From Nitrososphaerota archaeon (GTDB lineage Archaea; Thermoproteota; Nitrososphaeria; Nitrososphaerales; UBA183), in the NCBI GenBank assembly GCA_027886865.1, contig JAPCJR010000015.1, forward strand, positions 1-50,567: a DNA stretch of 50,567 bases. Direction: 5' to 3'. Shown piece after piece: positions 48,509 to 50,567 of the stretch (position 1 is the first letter of the stretch; the number at the start of each line of letters is the position of its first letter). The notes below the pieces were generated by a model. It saw only the letters and a list, made by a program, of their open reading frames with translations. It had not been told where the DNA came from and did not search any database. A program made the translations under genes and the position numbers.

Positions 48509-48676
48509 ATGGCAGAGTACAGGTACTGCGAGAAATGCATGATGCGGACCGAGCACGAGCTGAAGGAGGATACTCGCAGGTACAATCCTCGGGGTCGAGG
48601 GCTCTACAAGTGCAAGAAATGCGGGCGTGTCAAGTCGATGAGGCATCTGAGGCCCAGCTCTGAAATCGGTTATTGA
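48509..48676 (+). CDS. 55-aa zinc-ribbon microprotein
   Basis: ATG 48509 to TGA 48676 encodes MAEYRYCEKCMMRTEHELKE... with CEKC and CKKC knuckles about 25 residues apart, then a basic stretch (GRVKSMRHLRP). A consensus TATA box lies 33 nt upstream. The last 7 bases overlap the stop region of the convergent membrane-protein gene. The basic, four-Cys layout is that of small archaeal RNA- or ribosome-associated zinc ribbons. Not reported here as a known family. Confidence 0.7.
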   Translation: MAEYRYCEKCMMRTEHELKEDTRRYNPRGRGLYKCKKCGRVKSMRHLRPSSEIGY

Positions 48677-50079
48677 TTCGATGGGTCAACGGCGGAACGG
48701 CGCGCGAGGAAGTGGTCTGATACGATGGGGAGCGACATCGCGGCTGCGACTATGATGACGGACGGCACCTCCCAGCCTCCACCTACGTATCGCAGCCACC
48801 AGGTGTCGGGACCGCTTCGCAAGAACAGAGGAAGAGTCCAGCTAAGGAAGGGCGAGGTTGCGTAATTGAACATCGGCGTGACCGCCTCGGTCAGCCCTGC
48901 AATGCCGTTCACGAAGACGCCCGCCGCATACAGGGCGAAGGCGACCAGTCGCAGTCTGCTGTCCCCTTTCTGAATAGTGATCCCCGCCGGTAGAAGAAGG
49001 AAGGGTATCGCCGCCACCAAGAAGCGCGGGCCAAATCCTTCGCCACCGGTCGGGTCATACCACATCGAATATGGGATAAAGATACCCAGGAAGCATGCGA
49101 GAAGCAGGAGGGCCTCCTTCTTGTATAGGGAATCTCTGACCATGTCATAAAACCCGAAGACTCCCAGCAAGAGAAATGGGCTATAGATGAACAGCCCCCG
49201 ATAAGGAGAAAAGAGGTTCAGATATGCGCCCAGATAGAGCGGATAGGAGAACTCCGTGAAGACACTCGAAGCGTGCAGGTAGAGCTGTTCGGTCCCGCGA
49301 AACGCGGTCCCGAAGTTCACATAATTGTACAACCCAATCGACACGATCCCGACGAGGGCCGTAGCGAGGAACCCCACCGCCGGCTTTGCCGGTGATTCTT
49401 TCTTCGCCTTCAAGACCCACAACAGGTAGACCAGTATTATCGGCAAGAAGACCGCGTCGATGTAGTCCACGACCATGGCGACGGCGACCGCAGTTCCAGC
49501 GAGAGCCGAATCACGCAACTGCGAATGCTCGCGGCGGGCGACCCGGATGGCAAAATAGACGGCCAAGAGGCAAAGCGCGGCTGACACGTCGCTCTGAAAG
49601 AAGTATGTGGCAAAGGGCCAGCTGATGGTGGAGAACGCGTACACGAAGGCGAGGAGCGCCGAGACATTCTTTTGGAAGAAGAAGCGACCGACGAGGTAGA
49701 CAAGGGAGGCCGCCGCCGAATTCACCAGCGCCACGAAGAACTCCGAGAAAAGACCCGCGTAGCCGAACAGCGTGAAGTGGCCGTCCAGCATGAGGCCTGC
49801 TCCGAAGAACGGAAGGCTGAGTATCGAAGTGCCGGGCGCTAGTGCGCTGTAGTAGTTCCCGTCGTACTTGAAGTCGTCGACGGACCCGGGTTTGAAATTC
49901 GCTACGCTTCCCAAGACGAATGAATGGTTCGTCCAAATTGCATAATCGAGTTCCATAAAGCTCGTCGCGTGGTCGATCGCGTAGACTCCGTTCAGCGAAA
50001 GGGTGTACACTACAAGGGCGGAGAAGAAGATGAGCAGACCGGCCGTCAGTTTAGGGCGCAAAGAACCCGGGGAGACCAA
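48670..50079 (-). CDS. polytopic membrane protein, GT-C glycosyltransferase-like
   Basis: A 469-aa protein with about eleven or twelve membrane helices. The N-terminal helix is followed by an external loop with acidic residues (YAIDHATSFMELDYAIWTNHSF), the position where GT-C glycosyltransferases (PMT/ArnT-like) carry their catalytic Asp. A second feature is FSPYRGLFIYSPFLLLGVFG. It likely uses a polyprenyl-phosphate sugar donor on the outer face of the membrane, but this is inference from topology. No nearby polymer-synthesis genes confirm it. Start GTG/ATG near 50079; the stop overlaps the zinc-ribbon gene. Confidence 0.7.
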   Translation of the reverse strand: MVSPGSLRPKLTAGLLIFFSALVVYTLSLNGVYAIDHATSFMELDYAIWTNHSFVLGSVANFKPGSVDDFKYDGNYYSALAPGTSILSLPFFGAGLMLDGHFTLFGYAGLFSEFFVALVNSAAASLVYLVGRFFFQKNVSALLAFVYAFSTISWPFATYFFQSDVSAALCLLAVYFAIRVARREHSQLRDSALAGTAVAVAMVVDYIDAVFLPIILVYLLWVLKAKKESPAKPAVGFLATALVGIVSIGLYNYVNFGTAFRGTEQLYLHASSVFTEFSYPLYLGAYLNLFSPYRGLFIYSPFLLLGVFGFYDMVRDSLYKKEALLLLACFLGIFIPYSMWYDPTGGEGFGPRFLVAAIPFLLLPAGITIQKGDSRLRLVAFALYAAGVFVNGIAGLTEAVTPMFNYATSPFLSWTLPLFLRSGPDTWWLRYVGGGWEVPSVIIVAAAMSLPIVSDHFLARRSAVDPSNQ

Positions 50080-50113
50080 GAGATGTTTCGATAAGTGTCT
50101 TTAGCCGAATGAG

Positions 50114-50145
50114 AGCCGGCGACGCGATTTGGACGCGTGACCCTC
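50114..50145 (-). other. tRNA-Thr-like 3' fragment
   Basis: Thirty-two bases match the 3' end (variable loop, T-arm, acceptor strand and discriminator) of the tRNA-Thr gene at 50293, in the same orientation, with three differences. Two of them are compensatory in the T-stem (ACGTG/CACGT to ACGCG/CGCGT), so the T-stem still pairs. No D-arm or 5' acceptor is found nearby. It may be an old integration remnant from another tRNA-Thr isoacceptor or half of a split gene. Confidence 0.6.
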
Positions 50146-50161
50146 CAGACAGAGGATAGTA

Positions 50162-50287
50162 ATGCTCATGCAAGGTCTCGACATCGGCACCATTCGAGAT
50201 AGGTTGTTATTTGAGGACAATACTTACGTCAAGCTCAAGACACTGAAGGCAAAGCGCATCAAGATGAAGAGAGACCATAGTATTTGA
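50162..50287 (+). CDS. possible 41-aa basic microprotein
   Basis: ATG 50162 to TGA 50287: MLMQGLDIGTIRDRLLFEDN then a Lys-rich tail (VKLKTLKAKRIKMKRDHSI). It lies in opposite orientation to the tRNA fragment and to tRNA-Thr, filling the gap between them. No homologue is known to me. Codon pattern does not distinguish it from chance. The gap may equally be a non-coding remnant. Confidence 0.25.
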   Translation: MLMQGLDIGTIRDRLLFEDNTYVKLKTLKAKRIKMKRDHSI

Positions 50288-50292
50288 GATGG

Positions 50293-50366
50293 AGCCGGCG
50301 ACGTGATTCGGACACGTGACCCTCTGCTTACGAGACAGATGCTCTACCAGGCTGAGCTACGCCGGC
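50293..50366 (-). tRNA. tRNA-Thr (anticodon CGT)
   Basis: A 74-nt cloverleaf: acceptor GCCGGCG/CGCCGGC with discriminator T; D-stem GCTC/GAGC; anticodon stem TCTGT/GCAGA with loop CTCGTAA (CGT); T-arm ACGTG-TCCGAAT-CACGT. The T-loop has C at position 55 where nearly all tRNAs have U. No intron, no encoded CCA. A palindromic TTTTAAAA-containing promoter lies 30-40 nt upstream (50396-50408). Confidence 0.95.
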
Positions 50367-50395
50367 TTGCTTGACACGCACTCGAATTTGCGCCC

Positions 50396-50408
50396 CTTTT
50401 AAAATATA
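50396..50408 (-). promoter_or_regulatory. TATA-like box of tRNA-Thr
   Basis: Minus-strand TATATTTTAAAAG, 30-42 nt upstream of the tRNA-Thr 5' end. Confidence 0.55.
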
Positions 50409-50428
50409 GACCGAGTCTACTCGGAAGA

Positions 50429-50436
50429 GTTTTAGA
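50429..50436 (+). promoter_or_regulatory. TATA-like box of tRNA-Leu
   Basis: GTTTTAGA centred 31 nt upstream of the tRNA-Leu 5' end, a typical spacing for archaeal tRNA promoters. Confidence 0.45.
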
Positions 50437-50462
50437 AGCGTCCCTATGAAGGCGACGCTCGT

Positions 50463-50567
50463 GCGGGGGTCGCCCAGCATGGCCAACGGCGTGGGACTGA
50501 GGTGCCATCCGGCTCAGAGCTCCCATCCCTTAGGGGTTCGTGGGTTCGAATCCCACCCCCCGCACCA
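50463..50567 (+). tRNA. tRNA-Leu (anticodon GAG) with a 17-nt canonical intron
   Basis: Class II tRNA: acceptor GCGGGGG/CCCCCGC, discriminator A, encoded CCA at 50565-50567, long variable arm TCCCTTAGGGG, T-arm GTGGG-TTCGAAT-CCCAC. The anticodon is GAG (50499-50501). An intron of 17 nt (50503-50519) follows position 37. The bulge-helix-bulge is perfect: outer stem GGGA/TCCC, 4-bp helix CTGA/TCAG, three-base bulges GGT and AGC, inner stem GCC/GGC. Splicing after GG and AG restores a seven-base anticodon loop CTGAGGC. Window ends exactly at the CCA. Confidence 0.95.

Noticed and set aside
1..50567. Search for CRISPR arrays, insertion sequences, transposases and rRNA
   Set aside because: No repeat-spacer series, no transposase- or integrase-like protein and no rRNA-like stretch was seen in either strand.

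Overview
The window reads as a chromosomal segment of an archaeon of the TACK group, most likely a Nitrososphaeria (Thaumarchaeota-like) lineage with moderately high GC. The grounds are: a CdvB/ESCRT-III protein; archaeal HflX and Drg GTPases; a NitrOD5-type signalling protein; an F420-type oxidoreductase; a tRNA-Leu with a textbook bulge-helix-bulge intron; and many genes with a TATA-like box about 25-33 nt upstream of the start codon, as expected for leaderless or near-leaderless archaeal transcription. No ammonia-oxidation genes are present. The lineage is inferred from gene content only. || Layout. 1-9.6 kb: carbohydrate and hydroxy-acid metabolism (SDR epimerase, D-2-hydroxyacid dehydrogenase, lactonase-like amidohydrolase, DegT aminotransferase, family 5 solute-binding protein, Ldh-family dehydrogenase), a frameshifted TMEM175-like channel gene and an F420-type reductase. 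9.7-11.8 kb: a three-gene operon of two small 3-TM proteins and a NitrOD5 protein, convergent with an unusual fusion of a CtaG/DUF1404-like membrane domain to a cupredoxin. 12-15.3 kb: an M48 protease with zinc ribbons at both ends, then a tight minus-strand operon encoding a Ku-like protein, a minimal ATP-dependent DNA ligase and an X-family polymerase, a candidate archaeal end-joining (NHEJ) cassette. 15.4-29.2 kb: hydroxyacyl-CoA dehydrogenase, secreted phosphoesterase, large membrane protein, CBS/zinc-finger regulator, HflX, MFS carrier, DUF1286-like protein, an HExxH protein, small membrane proteins, MsrA, PAP2, DedA and CdvB. 29.3-42 kb: methyltransferase, GIY-YIG protein, CoA-binding protein, Drg, a second D-2-hydroxyacid dehydrogenase, a small HExxH protein, HxlR and winged-helix regulators, tandem HtrA proteases, aminotransferase, EVE protein, GlcD-type oxidase. 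42-50.6 kb: tRNA-Arg, two phosphohexomutases around ThiL, a second HExxH-family paralogue that lost its catalytic Glu, fumarase/aspartase-type lyase, HesB/IscA protein, a zinc-ribbon microprotein, a GT-C-like membrane protein, and a tRNA-Thr / tRNA-Leu pair with a tRNA 3'-half fragment nearby. || How the genes work together. The clearest functional unit is Ku-ligase-PolX: its genes overlap or abut and share one promoter, and together they could hold, fill and seal broken DNA ends. A second theme is redox chemistry on 2-hydroxy acids (two D-2-hydroxyacid dehydrogenases, an Ldh-family enzyme, a GlcD-type oxidase, a 3-hydroxyacyl dehydrogenase), consistent with a heterotrophic or mixotrophic life. 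A third is metallopeptidases: one M48 and three small HExxH-type proteins, one probably inactive. I see no insertion sequences, no CRISPR array and no rRNA genes.
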